DNA from: an uncultured Acidimicrobiia bacterium
Lineage (GTDB): Bacteria; Actinomycetota; Acidimicrobiia; Spongiisociales; JAENVV01
Reading direction: 5' to 3'
DNA: 7,089 bases
Assembly: GCA_905480085.1 (NCBI GenBank)
Contig: CAJQPD010000153.1
Location: forward strand, 1 to 7,089
Shown: positions 5,903 to 7,089 of the stretch, one piece after another
Numbering within the stretch: the stretch's first letter is position 1
Layout: each line of letters opens with the position of its first letter
Program-made: the position numbers and the translations under genes
The notes under the pieces: model-generated
The model's database searches: none
Told to the model about the DNA's origin: nothing
Seen by the model: the letters and a program-made list of their open reading frames with translations, nothing else

Positions 5903-5907
5903 CCTCC
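5903..5907 (-). promoter_or_regulatory. ribosome binding site of the lipoprotein gene
   Basis: GGAGG on the minus strand lies seven bases before the ATG at 5895. It selects this start, which places a short positive N-terminus (M-R-R) ahead of the hydrophobic signal segment. Confidence 0.8.
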
Positions 5908-5924
5908 ATTCAACCGATCCAGCC

Positions 5925-5942
5925 CACGGCCTACGTGCCGTG
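5925..5942 (-). repeat. inverted repeat between the amidohydrolase and lipoprotein genes
   Basis: CACGGC (5925-5930) and GCCGTG (5937-5942) flank a six-base spacer CTACGT, giving a perfect six-base-pair stem. It lies about 30 bases upstream of the lipoprotein start. It could be part of the lipoprotein leader, an operator, or a terminator for the amidohydrolase. There is no T-run on the minus strand after it, so a simple intrinsic terminator is unlikely. Confidence 0.3.
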
Positions 5943-6044
5943 CGCCCCCTTACGGATTCCGAGCCTATCGGGACGCGCCAAGCCATGCGGAGGAACTTGA
6001 GAAGTTGTGGCCACGTCCATATCAAGGATCCGGCATACCGTGCG

Positions 6045-7089
6045 CTAGACGACGGTCCCCGAAAAAGGTCCGTCAGCATGGACGGCGACACCACCGACCA
6101 GCGTTAGGTCCGACCGAACGCTGATAAGTGAATCAGGGTCAATGGCAAAGACATCATCGGACAGAACCGCGATATCGGCAGCCATGCCAGGACGAAGCGT
6201 CCCCCGTTTGTGCTCATCGAGCGAGAACCAGGCGCTCCCCGACGTGTAGGCGGCCAGCGCTTCTTCAATAGTCAACCGATGGCGTTCCGAACGGGGCGGG
6301 GCGCCATCGACGGACTGGCCGGTCACCAGCCAGTGGATGCATTGCCAGGGATCATGGGAAGCGACCACCGTCCCATCCGTACCGGCACCCAACGGGATTC
6401 CCAGGTCGAGGATATCCCGGAGCGGCGGCGCGTCGATGGCGACCTCCTCACCCCAGAAAGCGGCCGAATCAGCTGACCGCATGATCATCCGATCCTGGAT
6501 CGCAATTCCGATCCCCAACGCTTTGACCCGTTCAAGATTGCGGCGCCCGATCGGTTCGGCATGAGCCAGCGATATCCGACCCCGGAGGCCAATGTCGGCG
6601 GCAACCTCCTCGAACACATCGAGAACGGCTCCAATGGTCGGGTCGAGAACCGCGTGCATATGGATCGGCCATCCGGCCAGAGACAACATACGGGTGATCT
6701 CGGCAAGATCGGCTTTGGCCTCCTTCGAGACTTCGAATGCCCTGACCCCTTCGAGGTCGTGGCAGCCGAAGGTAAGGATCTCGCCTGCGCCGACATAGCG
6801 GAGCATGTCGTCGCCAAAACCGGGCTGGACGTATCGGACCCATTGACGCAGGTCCTCCACCTCGGTACCGCGCCCACCTGGAACAACATAGAGGCCAACC
6901 CGTAACGTCATTTCTCCGGATCGCCAGGTATCAAAGAGTGCTCCATATGACTCGGGGATCACGCCGAAGCCGCCCGGATCGATCACTCCGGTAATACCGG
7001 TCGCATTGAGATCAGCCATGAAAGCCTTCGTCGAGGCCATCTGGGCCGCCCGGCTGGGAGGTGGGATCTGTCCGAGAACCATGCCAAAG
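6045..7089 (-). CDS. amidohydrolase of the YtcJ / Amidohydro_3 type (partial, N-terminus beyond the window)
   Basis: The frame is open through the right edge, so only the C-terminal part (at least 347 residues) is seen; whole members of this family are about 500 to 550 residues. Positions here count from the ATG at 7082, which is probably internal. The family signature is W-P-I-H141-M-H143-A-V-L-D in place of the usual HxHAIGD, then S-L-A-H174-A-E-P-I-G, then G-T-D236-G with D-P-W soon after. The C-terminal beta-sandwich shows G-T-L-R-P-G-M-A-A-D-I-A-V-L, typical of amidohydrolases. H143, H174 and D236 fit metal or catalytic roles in the TIM barrel. The first metal-binding HxH would lie outside the window. 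E101 (G-A-G-E) sits roughly where many relatives have the bridging Lys. It should hydrolyse a C-N bond in an unknown amide or cyclic substrate. It appears cytosolic in the visible part. Confidence 0.88.
   Translation of the reverse strand, partial: FGMVLGQIPPPSRAAQMASTKAFMADLNATGITGVIDPGGFGVIPESYGALFDTWRSGEMTLRVGLYVVPGGRGTEVEDLRQWVRYVQPGFGDDMLRYVGAGEILTFGCHDLEGVRAFEVSKEAKADLAEITRMLSLAGWPIHMHAVLDPTIGAVLDVFEEVAADIGLRGRISLAHAEPIGRRNLERVKALGIGIAIQDRMIMRSADSAAFWGEEVAIDAPPLRDILDLGIPLGAGTDGTVVASHDPWQCIHWLVTGQSVDGAPPRSERHRLTIEEALAAYTSGSAWFSLDEHKRGTLRPGMAADIAVLSDDVFAIDPDSLISVRSDLTLVGGVAVHADGPFSGTVV

Noticed and set aside
6007..6014. Palindrome GTGGCCAC downstream of the amidohydrolase
   Set aside because: Eight-base palindromes are expected by chance, and it has no partner site or promoter context.
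1..7089. A defence island or other new multi-gene system
   Set aside because: Apart from a possible HNH tail and a HIRAN-like protein there is no defence-type gene, no co-oriented cluster and no mobile element; the genes look like unrelated housekeeping and accessory enzymes transcribed separately.

Overview
The window (7,089 bases, GC-rich, roughly 60 percent by eye) looks like ordinary chromosome of a high-GC actinobacterium. Evidence: GTG starts, GGAGG-type ribosome sites, a probable tail of a DUF222/13E12-type HNH protein, a DUF4262 protein, a HIRAN-like protein, an alpha/beta hydrolase-adenylyl cyclase fusion of the mycobacterial LipJ (Rv1900c) type, and a Thr/Ser-rich lipoprotein. The class within Actinobacteria cannot be fixed from the sequence; an acidimicrobial lineage is only a guess. 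I see no transposase, integrase, tRNA, rRNA, CRISPR array or attachment site.

Layout from left to right. A reading frame enters at base 1 and stops at 60 (+), probably the C-terminus of an HNH/DUF222 protein. Next are a DUF4262 protein (157-651, +), a HIRAN-like protein with a helical C-terminus (673-1644, -), an APH-fold phosphotransferase (1750-2730, +), a classical short-chain dehydrogenase/reductase (2759-3493, -), an alpha/beta hydrolase fused to a class III nucleotide cyclase domain (3757-5100, +), a lipoprotein with a short tandem pentapeptide block (5110-5895, -), and an amidohydrolase of the YtcJ/Amidohydro_3 type (6045 to beyond the right edge, -). No stretch over 300 bases lacks a gene; the largest gap is 3494-3756.

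From the DUF4262 gene to the lipoprotein, each gene lies on the opposite strand to the one before. Convergent pairs are 9 to 28 bases apart and divergent pairs share short promoter regions. Most genes are therefore probably transcribed alone, and no operon or multi-gene system can be argued. The two right-hand genes share a strand but are separated by about 150 bases.

The points most worth a second look lie inside single proteins. The cyclase domain has a His where class III cyclases have the transition-state Asn. The lipoprotein carries five exact pentapeptide repeats between its Ser/Thr linker and a folded C-terminal domain. The SDR has lost the Asn of its catalytic tetrad. The phosphotransferase appears to start at a GTG with no ribosome site, just downstream of an extended -10 element, which suggests a leaderless mRNA. 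I found no convincing new multi-gene system.
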